Under the pieces are notes generated by a model that saw only the letters and a list, made by a program, of their open reading frames with translations, was not told the origin of the DNA and searched no databases. From Diphasiastrum complanatum (taxonomy: Eukaryota > Streptophyta > Lycopodiopsida > Lycopodiales > Lycopodiaceae), in assembly GCA_029204225.1 (NCBI GenBank), contig CM055094.1:67294536-67358535 (forward strand): DNA of 64,000 nt. Reading direction: 5' to 3'. The number at the start of each line of letters is the position of its first letter. Position 1 is the stretch's first letter. The position numbers and the translations under genes are program-made. Of this stretch, positions 1 to 10,477 are shown piece after piece.

Positions 1-240
1 AGTATCACAAGTCATAACCCAGTGCAACCACCCAACAAGCTACCAGAGAAGCGGAGTATTGTGCCCTAGCCGTCAGCATGTGATGTGAAGCTAGCCAACA
101 AGTAGCCACAATGACCATGTGGGCCATAGGTTCCTGGCGGAGTATTGTGACCATTTGGACCCTAGCCGTCAGCGTGTGATGTGAAGCTAGCCAATAAGTA
201 GCCACAATGACCATGTGGGCCATAGGTCCCTGGTGGGGCA
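1..240 (+). pseudogene. Ty1/copia RNase H scrap with a 96 bp tandem duplication
   Basis: Bases 45-80 read REAEYCALAVSM in one plus frame, which matches the EAEY block near the end of copia RNase H domains (usual form SSTEAEYRALA). A stop follows at once and nothing upstream in the window belongs to it, so this is only a fragment. The segment from about 66 is repeated at about 162 with a period near 96 bp; both copies carry the words ctagccgtcagc and agtagccacaatgaccatg. The reverse strand is open over the same stretch only because of this repeat. The match is short, so the assignment is tentative. Confidence 0.4.
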
Positions 241-1139
241 TGCAAGTGGTACCCTATGAGTCACTCCGTATGTAGAAAGAATAGCCAGTTTTGGAGAGAG
301 ACAATGTCAAAAAAACACTATATTTTGTCCTTTCTCTTAAGATTTGGTAGGAAGACCAAGGCTGGTGGATTCAATTTGTGGCAGCCTACATAAATTTTTG
401 CTTGGGCAAGAGTCTGATTTTTGCAAGGGCAGCATCTTTTGAGCAGGGACAATACTTGTTTTAGGGTAGTGTGCACGTATTCAAGAGGAAAAATGCTCAT
501 ATCTTTACCTACAAGCAGCAAAATTGGAGAGTTTAAGGCCACCTTCCCAAGCCTAAATTGCTCCCTATAGAGAGGCCAGCTATGTTTTGGTTTGCAATCC
601 AATTTTTGAGCATTTTTAGGGGTCTTGGAGTTGAAGATTTATTAAACTTCGGTTTTTTAACCTTTGAGCCTAGAATTTGGCACAAAGAGAGGGCAACCTA
701 ATGCGGATATACCTTCAGCAATTTTTCAGATCTAATTGCAAGCAAGTTACATCCAATTTGGGAGTGTTTTTCAACTATTTTGAATCTGAAAGTCTGAAAT
801 TTTGCGGCAGCCCCTGTACTTACGGTTTTTTGAAGGCTAAACACTGATCTATCATGTTTGAATGTTAATTGGAAGTGCGTGTACTACATCAGTCTTCAAG
901 ACGAGGGAATAATCAGTCCTCAAGACAAGGGAATAATCTACAGTTTATGAAATGCTTCTGTAAAAATTTTCTTCTTTCTAAGTGAAAATCGTACTTTTGT
1001 ACTTTGTTCAAAAATCATTCTTTTTTGGTTTTACTTCCCATATTGTTCTTCACTATGGGTGGCAATCTGATGGACATCTCTGTTAGCCACCTTTTGCACT
1101 CCAATCACAACCTCATAACCCTAATCATCCTATGTTTAA
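241..1139. other. No gene recognised
   Basis: I see no coding similarity, RNA gene or ordered repeat here. The short open frames look random. Around 898-945 the phrase tcaagacgagggaataatc occurs twice with a small difference, a local duplication of about 25 bp. The stretch may be the leader or LTR of the old gypsy element whose gag follows, but no LTR ends could be matched. Confidence 0.5.
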
Positions 1140-2230
1140 ATGACCGTAATCCAAGTACAATTAGGGAAAATTTGCCTGCCGATACTCCATCCATGCAACC
1201 TCGCATGGATAGTATGGAGAAGAACATGCCAGAGATGAGAATAATGCATGTATGAAGGGTAAGGGTAACTATGAATCCTCATCTCAGTACCCTCCATCTT
1301 ATCCTTCACATGTCTATCTTCTAGCACCTTATCATGAAGCTAAGGATATTAAGCCTACTCACTTTTCTAGCAATCCTCCCCAATGTACTATGTTGTAGAT
1401 CAATGGTTGCACGGAGAAAATATTTCACTTGAAGCAAGCCCCATGCAACGATAATTGGCATTTTCGTAAGGCAGCTTACCATTTTATTAATGTTGTTGAT
1501 AGGTGATGGCGCAAGTTATTAACGTCAAATCAATGCCCAAGCACTTGGTTTGATTTCAAGCCAGCCTTCAAAGCTCAGTTCATTCCTCCACACGAGCATG
1601 TATGTGTGACGGATGCTTGGTTTTTGCAATGTCAAAGGCATTACAGTGTGCACGAAAATGCTAATAAGTATAGAGAGAGATGATTACCAAAATCTTTGAG
1701 GAGATTGTAGAGTGGCTTGTGGTGCACAAGTTTATTTTCAGCCTTTGTGAAGAGTTGAGGTATCTTGTTCTCAATGGGGGTTGCACGATGCTGGACGAGG
1801 CAATTGCAGCAACACTCAAGTTCAAAGGTAATGAGTGCAAAAGGGCTGAATCTGGAGGTCCTAGTGAGCCCCAAAAGAAGGGTTCACAGAAGTCTAATCA
1901 AGCTAGTCAAAAGGATTTCTTTCAAAAGGAGCCTATCCAAATGCAATAAACTTTGCAATGCAAGTCAGAATTTCCTATGGCTCGTCGTGCATACCAAAAG
2001 TCTCCACTCATTCCTAAGCAAAAGGATAAGGCCAAGAACAACGGATTATGTTTTTTTTTCCTTGCAAGCATCTTTTTGAAGATTGTCCTCAACGCACGGG
2101 CAAAAAGCTCCATGTTTTACAATAGTGTCAAGATGAGGACAAGGATGAGGAGATTTTAGATGATTTGCTTGTTAGCGACAATGATGGTGACATCATACAT
2201 GTCATGACTATTTCGATGCAGAAGGCACCA
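1140..2230 (+). pseudogene. Decayed Ty3/gypsy gag (5' half of the old host element)
   Basis: Joined over several frames, the plus strand reads like a plant gypsy gag: INGCTEKIF (about 1400), WFDFKPAFKAQFIPPHEH (about 1543-1600, the usual W..F...F..qF block), then KFIFSLCEELRYLVL (about 1727), and a weak zinc-knuckle-like CKHLFEDCP near 2065. Gag is the particle protein of LTR retrotransposons. Stops and frameshifts interrupt it repeatedly, for example at about 1395, 1505 and 1680, so it is dead. The reading stops exactly where the young gypsy element begins at 2231, and pol of the same decayed type resumes at 8006. I infer one old element split by the younger one. Confidence 0.6.
2226..2230. 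repeat. Target-site duplication, left copy (CACCA)
   Basis: The five bases before the 5' LTR are CACCA, identical to the five after the 3' LTR at 8001-8005. Five base pairs is the usual duplication for gypsy integrases. The pair proves that 2231-8000 arrived as one insertion. Confidence 0.93.
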
Positions 2231-3141
2231 TGTTGTAAAGCTGACTCAGGTGCACCCAGCGTGCCCTGTAAGACTCTAAGGGGTGACACTGGTCCCAGAG
2301 CAAGTTAGAACGTCAAGGACTGAGCCTCCGACCTGTGGTGAGCCAGTCAAGTAGTCACAAGTCATGAGCTAGCTCTGGAGCTCGAGTCATGGCCTAGTCA
2401 GGAAGCAAGTTGATTCTGCCATCGGGACGGCTCCCGGGACCCATGTCCGGGAGCCAGACTGATTCTGCCAGGCTTGCCAGCCTTAATCAGCAAAATAAAA
2501 ACTAAGTCCCAAAAAGCGTGCTTTACCAAAAAGCACTATGTTTCAGAACAGAGGGGGTGCGCCGAATCACAGCAGAACTATAGGGGGAGTCCGGCAGACA
2601 GAAACTTGGGCAGCTCAACCAGTGCCAGGAATCCAGTCGCCAGGTCTCAGCTCCCTCTACCAGCACGAGCCAGGCACAATGCCCAGCACGTGTTGGTGGC
2701 CCCGAGACCGGTCAGTCTATGTATGAATGTAACCTCTTCCAAATCTAATAAAGTTGATCCTTGGGGATGATTACCATTTCGGTTTCGCCTCCGAGACTGG
2801 TCCAAGTGGAAGGACCCTTACTACAACCTTTTTGCGTCGCTGGCGCCTAAGGGTCCCTGTCATCGACATGGGGCTTGCCGCTATGCCAATTGGTCAGTTT
2901 GGCGACCACTATGCCTTGGGTTTCATGTGTGGCTTGTCTTTGCCTTAGGTTACCTTTTGGGGACGGATTCTGAGTTGGCTTTCGGGTTGGTTGGGATTCC
3001 AGTTTTCTTAAGTCTGAATGGTTAAGCTTGTTACGTTTCTGAGTTGGCTTTTACCAAGTGCATGATGGATGAATGTTAGACTTAAGCGCGTGTTGGGGAA
3101 ACCGCTCAAGTCCCAGCGCCCTTTGAGGCGCCGGCGCAACA
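2231..3141 (+). repeat. 5' LTR of the young gypsy element (911 bp)
   Basis: It starts TGTTGTAAAGCTGACTC and ends GCGCCGGCGCAACA. Bases 2231-2285 and about 2758-3141 match the 3' LTR; bases 2286-2757 are missing from it. That unique block has an AATAAAAAC stretch near 2493 and an aataaag word near 2747, and presumably holds part of the promoter and polyadenylation signals. The open frames inside it are LTR sequence, not genes. Confidence 0.92.
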
Positions 3142-3143
3142 TG

Positions 3144-3155
3144 TGGTATCAGAGC
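3144..3155 (+). promoter_or_regulatory. Primer binding site, initiator-Met tRNA type
   Basis: TGGTATCAGAGC lies two bases after the LTR end. It is complementary to the 3' end of plant initiator methionine tRNA and is the common minus-strand primer site of plant LTR elements. Confidence 0.93.
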
Positions 3156-3230
3156 CGACTAGCCGGTCAGCTACGCAAGTCTCACAGGGATGGCCACGTT
3201 TTGGGATTTGTCAGGACAATCGTTGCGCAA

Positions 3231-3603
3231 GGTGCTGCCCACAGTGTAAGCACGGGTGCGTCCACGGTCGGGGTGGTCGGCAGAGGGGGACTTGATGAGT
3301 CAAAGTGCTGCCCTCGAGGTGTAAGCACGGTCAGTTCTCGCGATTCGGGCCTGGCGCTGTCTGCACGTAGGACGGATAAGGCAAAGTGCTGCCTAGGTAG
3401 GTGAAAGCACGGTCTGTACCTTGTGGGGTGCGGGGCGACATATTAACCATTGATACAGAGATGCTGCTCGAATTCGGGTGTAAAGCACGGGTGGTTAGCT
3501 GCCGGTGCGGGATAGCTGCCGATCGTTTAGCTATAAGGGCTATCGACCAAAAAGTGGTGGGGCGTGACTGAGGCAATGTGCTGCTTAATGGTGAAAGCAC
3601 GGA
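3231..3603 (+). repeat. Five repeated stem-loop motifs in the gypsy leader
   Basis: The pattern GTGCTGC - short loop - GTAAGCACGG or GTGAAAGCACGG occurs five times: arms at 3232-3253, 3305-3328, 3386-3410, 3461-3488 and 3578-3600. GTGCT pairs with AGCAC in each (the fourth has ATGCT), giving hairpins about 22-28 bases long. Spacing is about 73, 81, 75 and 117 bp, and the sequence between copies is different, so this is not a simple tandem array. It lies between primer site and pol, where RNA packaging, dimerisation or translation signals are expected. The function is inferred, not shown. Confidence 0.7.
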
Positions 3604-3838
3604 TGGTTGGATGGATGTTTCCCCGTGGGCTAATTCTGTGATAGATTTGTGTGGGCGCGGCTAGGCAAAGGTCCTACGTCCGGTCTCAAGGGGAATGTGA
3701 CTTGAGAGGGATCCTCTGTTTAGCTTTGGTTGGTATGTTCGTTTGTGGTGTGCTTGCCTGGACCTGAATTATCCCTGACTACTTGTTTTGATCCAGGTGA
3801 TCTGATCTAGTTGGGAGTTGTGAGAGGAGCTTACATTT

Positions 3839-6800
3839 ATGAGTGGACGACACACAAGTATGGAAAGGAACTTCCATGGGGCAACCCCCAAGACTGGTTC
3901 AAGATTGTTATTCTTATCAGGAAAGATCGTGGGGAGGAAGTCAGATTTCATGATCGACTCCGGAGCTTCACATAACTATATCTCAAGGAGCGTAGTGGAA
4001 CAATTCAGCTTGCCGACCATGAATGTTACATCTACTCTCAAGGTAGAAACAGCGAAGGGAGCACTAGATGCAGACAAAGCGACATTGAACATCCCGGTGC
4101 AAATTGGAAGATGGAAGGCTAAACTTAGCTTTGTGATTTTAGAGATGGATGCCTTCGATGTGATTTTGGGCCTCCCTTGGTTAAATGAACACTGTATCGC
4201 AGTTTTGGGTAGGAGCTCAAACTTGGTCCTCTTGGATTACAAGGGACAAATCTGCGTGACAAAAGCCCTGCCCGGAGGAAATGCTAAGGATACCGATATT
4301 GAACAAAATCTGGTTGCAGCATTAGCGGTGAAAAGAATGGCGAAAGGGAAAAGGTCAAAGTGCTTTCTTTGCATCTGCCGAGAAGTCCCAGAAGTAAAAA
4401 GCGTGCGACAAGAAAACTTCCCAAAAGAAGTGGCAGATCTGCTAGAAGAATTTAGCGATGTGTTCCCGGAGGAGCTCCCAGCTAAGCTACCTCCTCGAAG
4501 ACCAGTGGACCATAAAATTGAGTTGGTACCAGGAACAGAGCCAACTTCACGAGCACCCTACAGAATGTCACAAGAGGAGTTGGCGGAACTGAAACGACAA
4601 CTTGGTGAATTGATAGACAAAGGTTTTATTAGACCTAGCGCTTCACCTTTTGGAGCCCCAGTGTTGTTCGTGGAAAAGGTGGACAAAACTCTTCGAATGT
4701 GTGTGGATTATCGCATGCTTAACAAGAGTACCATCAAGAACAAGTACCCCATGCCTAGAATTGATGACCTATTCGACCAACTCAAACATGCCAAATACTT
4801 TAGCCGAATAGATCTCAGATCTGGATATCATCAAATTCGAATAGCTAAAGGTGATGAGCACAAAACGGCGTTTCGAACGCGGTACGGGAGTCACGAGTTC
4901 TTGGTGATGCCATTCGGTCTAACAAACGCACCAGCCACTTTTTGCACGTTGATGAACAATATATTTCAAGACTGTCTGGATGAATTTGTCATTGTGTACA
5001 TCGATGACATATTAGTATTTAGCCGGAACCTTAAAGATCACATTAAACAATTAAGGACTGTTCTCCAACGACTGAGGAGGAACTGCTTGTTCGCGAAAAG
5101 AGAGAAATGTGAGTTTGTGGTGGAGGAAGTTGACTTCCTTGGACATGTTATAGGCCACGGACGGATTCGAATGGATCCTAAGAAGATCAAGGCTATCTTG
5201 GATTGGCTAGCACCTAAAACTGTTCATGGCATCAAATCCTTTGTGGGCTTATGTAACTTTTACAGGAGATTCATTCAGGCATTTAGCAAAATTGTGGCAC
5301 CACTGTTGGAGCAGACCAAGACTCATCTGAAGATGACATGGACACCAGAATGTGAAGCAGCGTTCCAAGAACTAAAACGACGGATCACTCAAGAACCCAT
5401 CCTTGCCTTACCGGACTTTAGCAAACCTTTTGAAATACATACAGACGCGTCGAACTTTGCTATTGGGGCCGTGCTGATGCAAGACGGAAAACCTGTTGCA
5501 TATTTTTCAAAGAAATTGAGTGACGTAGAGCGACGATGGCCAACTCATGAAAAAGAAATGGTCGTAGTAGTTCAAGCAGTGGAGCATTGGAGACATTATG
5601 TGGCAGGAAAACCCTTTAAGGCGTTCACTGATAATGTATCACTCAAGTACTTCTCATCCCAAGGTATGCTCACACCAAAGCAAATGCGATGGCAAAACTT
5701 TCTCTCAAAATTCAATATAGACATTGTACACACGGCGGGAAAGAACAATGTGGTGGCGGACGCACTAAGTAGACAGGAACACTTGATGGCAACAGTGACA
5801 ACTCAGGTGACTGGCCTACTCCAAGAAATCAGGGAGAATTATGGTGCAGATGCGTTGGCGAAGGACTTAATAATTGAATTCCAGCTGGGAAAGCCTCATA
5901 AACATTTCACTTGGAAAGATCAAATGGTTGTTTATAAACAACGCAGAGTATATGTCCCAGACAACATCAACCTGAGGAAGAAAGTCTTGCGAGAACATTA
6001 TGACGTACTAGCAGCCGGACATCCAGGGGTGAATCGCATGTATGAACTTCTCAAAAGAGGCTTCTATTGGCCAAGTATGTGGGCAGACGTTGAATCCTAT
6101 GTGCAAACATGCCCGACATGTCAACAAGTGAAGGTGGAACCGCTAGCTCCAGCTGGACTACTCCAACCATTACCGGTACCAGCATACCCATGGGATTCGG
6201 TGAGCATGGATTTTATTGTTCAACTACCACGGTGCCAAGGCTTCGACTCAATTTATGTGGTGGTTGACCGCTTTTCAAAGCAAGTTCATCTAGTACCAAC
6301 TAAAAGTTCAGTGACAGCTGAAGAAGTGGCAAGGTTATTTTTCAAATGTGTTTTCAAATACCACGGCCTGCCTAGAACGATTATTTCTGACCGAGACACC
6401 AAGTTCGTCGGAAAGTTTTGGACTTGTCTATTTCGCCTCGTGGGAACCGGACTGAATTTCAGCACTGCATATCACCCTCAGACAGATGGGCAAACGGAGC
6501 GAGTCAATCGACAGATTGAACAATATTTACAAAATTATGTCGCTTGGGACCAATCCGATTGGGTCAACTACTTGGATATTCTCGCACATAACAACCAAGT
6601 GAACAGATCTACTGGAAGGGCACCCTTCGAGATAAGCAATGGTCGGCTACTGATTGTTCCAAGCTCTTTTCTTACAGGCGTGCAGGAAACACCAGTACCC
6701 ACTGTAGAGGAATTCATCAATGAGTGGCACACAAAGCTGACAGAGGTGAAGGCATTTTTAGAGCAGTCACAAAGGAGTATGGCAGCTGACGTAAACCCAC

Positions 6801-7315
6801 ATCGACGAGAACTGGAATTTGAGGAAGGTGATCAAGTATGGCTGAACACAAAGAACATTGCGTTACCAAAAGGTTTTTCTCATAAGTTCGCTCGACCTTA
6901 TGCGGGACCATATTATGTCACCAAGAAGATCAACCCAGTGGCTTACCGATTAGCGCTGCCATCCAGCTTGGATATACACAATGTGTTTCATATCTCATTA
7001 CTCAAACGGTACAAACCAGATGAGCGATTTGATCGGCAACACGAACTCCGTCACCCACCAACGATACTTGATGATACGAAGAGGCAGCTTGTACCAGAAC
7101 AAATATTGACACATAGAAAGCGAACTGGCGTTCAACGTGAATATCTAGTGAAGTGGCTACGGGCTCCACTTATTGAGGCTTCTTGGGAGTACGAAGACAA
7201 ACTTAAGGAGGGAGCCCCTGAAGTACTAGCAGATTATCTGCAGAAGAACCAACGCAATAGCCGTTTTCCCAGATCGGCACACAAAGCACTACCTGGCGGC
7301 ATGCCTCCTACATAA
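3839..7315 (+). CDS. Ty3/gypsy Pol polyprotein: protease, RT, RNase H, integrase, chromodomain
   Basis: An uninterrupted 1158-residue frame starts at ATG 3839; an in-frame TGA lies at 3821-3823, so no upstream gag is fused in frame. Domains in order: aspartic protease with [13 protein letters not shown] (catalytic Asp near residue 40); reverse transcriptase with the YIDD active site at 387-390; RNase H starting at TDAS (Asp 536); integrase zinc finger with His 720, His 728, Cys 758 and Cys 761; integrase core Asp 791, Asp 851 and Glu 887 with the usual 35-residue spacing between the last two; and a C-terminal chromodomain (about 1085-1135, core EYLVKW and SWEYED) that in this clade guides insertion to marked chromatin. 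All catalytic residues that can be checked are present. Full Gag-Pol of relatives is usually several hundred residues longer; the missing part is Gag. Confidence 0.95.
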   Translation: MSGRHTSMERNFHGATPKTGSRLLFLSGKIVGRKSDFMIDSGASHNYISRSVVEQFSLPTMNVTSTLKVETAKGALDADKATLNIPVQIGRWKAKLSFVILEMDAFDVILGLPWLNEHCIAVLGRSSNLVLLDYKGQICVTKALPGGNAKDTDIEQNLVAALAVKRMAKGKRSKCFLCICREVPEVKSVRQENFPKEVADLLEEFSDVFPEELPAKLPPRRPVDHKIELVPGTEPTSRAPYRMSQEELAELKRQLGELIDKGFIRPSASPFGAPVLFVEKVDKTLRMCVDYRMLNKSTIKNKYPMPRIDDLFDQLKHAKYFSRIDLRSGYHQIRIAKGDEHKTAFRTRYGSHEFLVMPFGLTNAPATFCTLMNNIFQDCLDEFVIVYIDDILVFSRNLKDHIKQLRTVLQRLRRNCLFAKREKCEFVVEEVDFLGHVIGHGRIRMDPKKIKAILDWLAPKTVHGIKSFVGLCNFYRRFIQAFSKIVAPLLEQTKTHLKMTWTPECEAAFQELKRRITQEPILALPDFSKPFEIHTDASNFAIGAVLMQDGKPVAYFSKKLSDVERRWPTHEKEMVVVVQAVEHWRHYVAGKPFKAFTDNVSLKYFSSQGMLTPKQMRWQNFLSKFNIDIVHTAGKNNVVADALSRQEHLMATVTTQVTGLLQEIRENYGADALAKDLIIEFQLGKPHKHFTWKDQMVVYKQRRVYVPDNINLRKKVLREHYDVLAAGHPGVNRMYELLKRGFYWPSMWADVESYVQTCPTCQQVKVEPLAPAGLLQPLPVPAYPWDSVSMDFIVQLPRCQGFDSIYVVVDRFSKQVHLVPTKSSVTAEEVARLFFKCVFKYHGLPRTIISDRDTKFVGKFWTCLFRLVGTGLNFSTAYHPQTDGQTERVNRQIEQYLQNYVAWDQSDWVNYLDILAHNNQVNRSTGRAPFEISNGRLLIVPSSFLTGVQETPVPTVEEFINEWHTKLTEVKAFLEQSQRSMAADVNPHRRELEFEEGDQVWLNTKNIALPKGFSHKFARPYAGPYYVTKKINPVAYRLALPSSLDIHNVFHISLLKRYKPDERFDRQHELRHPPTILDDTKRQLVPEQILTHRKRTGVQREYLVKWLRAPLIEASWEYEDKLKEGAPEVLADYLQKNQRNSRFPRSAHKALPGGMPPT

Positions 7316-7545
7316 ACATTCATGGCCATTCTGAAGTTCAAGGAACTTCCCGGTATCTTTCTTAAGTTTGTCAATAAATCACTTGCAGCTTTACACAGGT
7401 TTACGTCAGTGAACTTTATCTACACTTTTCCTGTGCTACTGCCAATGTATTTTTTAATTCAAAGTTGTTAAGGCCGGTGAATTAAGCCCGTGCCATACGT
7501 CCTAGGTCTAGTTTGGCCCTGATGAGGACATCAGCTTTTTCAAAC

Positions 7546-7555
7546 GAGGGAAGAA
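7546..7555 (+). promoter_or_regulatory. Polypurine tract
   Basis: GAGGGAAGAA directly precedes the TGTTG start of the 3' LTR. This is the position of the plus-strand primer in LTR retrotransposons. Confidence 0.85.
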
Positions 7556-8000
7556 TGTTGTAAAGCTGACTCAGGTGCACCCAGCGTGCCCTGTAAGACT
7601 CTAAGGGGTGATCCTTGGGGATGATTACCATTTCGGTTTCGCCTCCGGGACTGGTCCAAGTGGAAGGACCCTTACTACAACCTTTTTGCGTCGCTGGCGC
7701 CTAAGGGTGCCTGTCATCGACATGGGGCTTGCCGCTATGCCAATTGGTCAGTTTGGCGACCACTATGCCTTGGGTGGGTTTCATGTGTGGCTTGTCTTTG
7801 CCTTTGGTTACCTTTTGGGGACGGATTCTGAGTTGGCTTTCGGGTTGGTTGGGATTCCAGTTTTCTTAAGTCTGAATGGTTAAGCTTGTTACGTTTCTGA
7901 GTTGGCTTTTACGTAAGTGCATGATGGATGAATGTTAGACTTAAGCGCGTGTTGGGGAAACCGCTCAAGTCCCAGCGCCCTTTGAGGCGCCGGCGCAACA
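7556..8000 (+). repeat. 3' LTR of the young gypsy, internally deleted (445 bp)
   Basis: It matches the 5' LTR at both ends but joins ggggtga directly to tccttgggg, so the 472 bp at 2286-2757 of the 5' copy are absent. TGA occurs at both edges of the missing block, consistent with a small-homology deletion. Other differences are few: a 4 bp TGGG insertion near 7775 and single changes. Without the deleted part this LTR probably cannot template a normal new copy. Confidence 0.9.
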
Positions 8001-8005
8001 CACCA
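8001..8005. repeat. Target-site duplication, right copy (CACCA)
   Basis: CACCA follows the 3' LTR and matches 2226-2230. Confidence 0.93.
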
Positions 8006-9780
8006 CTTCTATTTCCTATCCACCAAGGGATGTGAAGGCTATCAATTTCTGGATTGTGAGCAAGGACGCATCAAGAGGAAGCTGGAAGGTCGTGACGATA
8101 TCGTCTGATTCGACACCAGTTCCTTGCATAATGTCATTAATTAACATGCAGTGAAAAGACGTCACTTAGCTACTATGGTTTCAAATTATCGGTATATAGT
8201 TGACATGCCAGATGACAAGGGTATAGAGGTTTGATAAGAGAGTCTCTCAGTCATCTTAATCATATTCAGACATGTTTCGAGAAAATAGACTTTGAGATTG
8301 CCAAGTTAGCTAAGTTTGATATAGTGGTGGCATGCAAGTAGCCAAATTCATCTCCAAACAATATTTGGAAGTTACAAGCTTTTGCTTTGTATGCCAATGC
8401 TTAGAAGACCGTGTTTTGTAAGACTCGTATTCAGTATCTTGGTCACATAATGACGGCAGAGGGTATTTTAGTTCATCTAGCCAAAGTGGCTTGTAAGGAA
8501 GTGGCCATGGCAATATACGCCAACTCCACTCATTTCTGGGCTTTTGTAAGTTCTACTGAAGGTTCATTAAGAACTATTCTTGGGTAGTTGGGTAGTTGCT
8601 CCTCTAACAGACCAATTACGAAATAATAACATTGTAGTATGATGGGATTCTGAAGCTCAGCATGATTTTGAGGCCTTGAAAGAGGTGGTGGTCATGACTC
8701 CGGTCTTCAAGATTCTTGATACCAAGAAAGTGCTTGACCTAGAGACGATGTAAGTGGCATTGTTGTAGGCACAGTGCTGAGCAAAGAAGGTAGACCAATA
8801 GCTCTTGAAAGTAAAAAGTTGACACTAGCTCAACAAAGGTATTCCACACACCAACAAGAGCCATATGAGATCATACATGTGCTCAAGGTGTGGCAACATT
8901 ATTGGTACAACATCGAGTTCCGAGACCATCACAATTTGAAGTATTTTTGCACTCAGCCATATTTGAAGGGCTGCCAAGCTCGGTGGGCCGAGGTGATGGA
9001 AGAATTTCAATTGGAAATTTGCTTCTGAAGGAGGAAAGAAAATGTGGCCGCTGATGCAATGCACTATTGTGGATAATGCATCAAATGAGCTTTACTATAG
9101 TTGATACTGGTCTCATGGAGGAGATCATGAGAGCTTAGCACAAGGACCCACATTGTCATCATGTGTCATTTGACGCTTGCAAGATGGTAGACCAATGGGA
9201 GTCAATCTCTTTTATCGCTTCCGTGGAGACACAACATTACTCATCTTACATATACCGCTAAGGAAGGTATGTTGTTGAGAAATGGAAAAGTGTATGTGCG
9301 AGAAGTGAAGGACCGTGGTCATAACATACTCCACGAATGCCATGATAGTCTATGCGCAAGGCACCTTGGTATTGATATGAGCTAGTAAGACGGCATTATT
9401 TTTGGCCACGACTGCAACGAGATGTAAAGCAATTCGTCCAACATTGCATACCTTGTCAAGTGAACAAGGCTAAGAGAGTAAGTCCTCCAGGATTGCTACA
9501 TCCACCCGAGATACCTATAGAAAGGTGGAAAAGCCATCTTTACGAATTTCATTCACACTCGTGAGAGTTGTACCTATCGTGAATTTAAGAAAGGGGATTG
9601 AATATATCTACTAGTCCCTTTCAAGTCGAAGGTGCTACACACGAAAAAGTGTGCCAAGATATCTCATAGGTATTGTGGACCATGCATAATCATTAAAATC
9701 TTGTAAGCTATATCTACTTTCAAGCCCTCCAAGATCAATACTAAGATGCTGGTTCGAAGAAACACATGAGGTACGAATGG
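8006..9780 (+). pseudogene. Decayed Ty3/gypsy pol (3' half of the old host element)
   Basis: The plus strand shows gypsy pol blocks in the right order, scattered over frames. RT end: RIQYLGHIMTAEGI near 8430 and the FLGF.KFY.RFIKNYSW block near 8535-8585. RNase H: LSKEGRPIALESKKL and YSTHQQEPYEIIHVLKVW (8774-8900), then RWAEVMEEFQLEI and VAADAMHYC. Integrase zinc finger remains: RRHYFWPRLQRDVKQFVQHC near 9390, HCIPCQVNKAKRVSPPG. C-terminal tail: ISTSPFQVEG near 9606. Stops and frameshifts are frequent throughout. It continues the gag at 1140-2230 across the young insertion. No LTR of this element could be recognised, so its right end is uncertain. Confidence 0.72.
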
Positions 9781-10477
9781 TGGATCAAACTTACCCAACC
9801 AAATCTAGATCACATGGATCTAAGCCCCAAGCTATGGACCACTAGCAATAACTTACAATGTAAGAGAGATGTCAATCCAACAACATGTAGCTACAAGCTC
9901 ACAAATCAAGCTCTCCCCTTATAGAGGCCTATGGATATACTTATAGCCTCTACCCCAACTAGGAGAAATCTGGGATATCTCACTTGGACACATCAATAGC
10001 CTAACTAGGCCACATCTTTCACTAACCGATGAGTGACAACTAGCTCCATATAAATCTACCATCGTGCTTTTTAGGCCTCCAAACCATTAATTACTAAATT
10101 AGGGCCTCACCCCCTCACAATCATAATTGATACACAGGCCAAGTTAGGCCCTCTAACCTTACGGGATATAAATCCGAGGTCAGACAATTGTGGGCATGAC
10201 GGCTACCGTTGGAATGCAATATGGAAGATGGACGTTAATGCCATACCAAATGTTCCATTGAGGCAAAATAAACTACATAAACAACTTATGCAAATAGAAT
10301 AAGAAAAATAAGGACAACAATAAGCTCACCATGTAGCGAAAAGTTAAAAAACTTGTGCAATCGTACTGAGAACTACTGTGACTAGTTTGTGCACTAGGAA
10401 GTTCTTGACTTTGAAGGACGATAGCAGTTCAGATTCCTGAATGCATCATGAGCATGTTTGGGAAGGAATAACTTTAC
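9781..10477. other. No gene recognised
   Basis: This joins the decayed gypsy to the second TROL exon. It has no coding similarity that I can see on either strand. On the minus strand it is downstream of the TROL exon 2 donor site, so it is presumably the start of intron 2. A third TROL exon was looked for here and not found. Confidence 0.5.

Larger units (their letters stand above)
2231..8000 (+). mobile_element. Young Ty3/gypsy chromovirus-type LTR retrotransposon
   Basis: The element begins TGTTG and ends CAACA, has related LTRs at 2231-3141 and 7556-8000, a tRNA-initiator-Met primer site, a polypurine tract and a perfect 5 bp target duplication. The shared parts of the LTRs differ at only about five places in 445 bp, so the insertion is fairly recent. 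The single long frame encodes protease, reverse transcriptase, RNase H, integrase and chromodomain. No gag can be found between the primer site and the pol frame, so it probably depended on Gag supplied by another copy. The 3' LTR lacks about 470 bp present in the 5' LTR. It sits in the same orientation inside an older, decayed gypsy. Confidence 0.93.

Noticed and set aside
2754-2948. Short plus frame also present at 7608-7883
   Set aside because: Both lie in the LTRs of the young gypsy; the shared frame reflects the repeat, not a gene.
3231-3603. CRISPR-like array
   Set aside because: The repeats are imperfect hairpins with unequal spacing inside a plant retrotransposon leader; no cas-like gene exists and the genome is eukaryotic.
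3156-3838. A hidden gag or a spliced leader in the young gypsy
   Set aside because: No gag motif is present in any frame. A pyrimidine-rich tract ending gatccag near 3796 could be a splice acceptor and GTAAGC in the hairpins a donor, but there is no further support.
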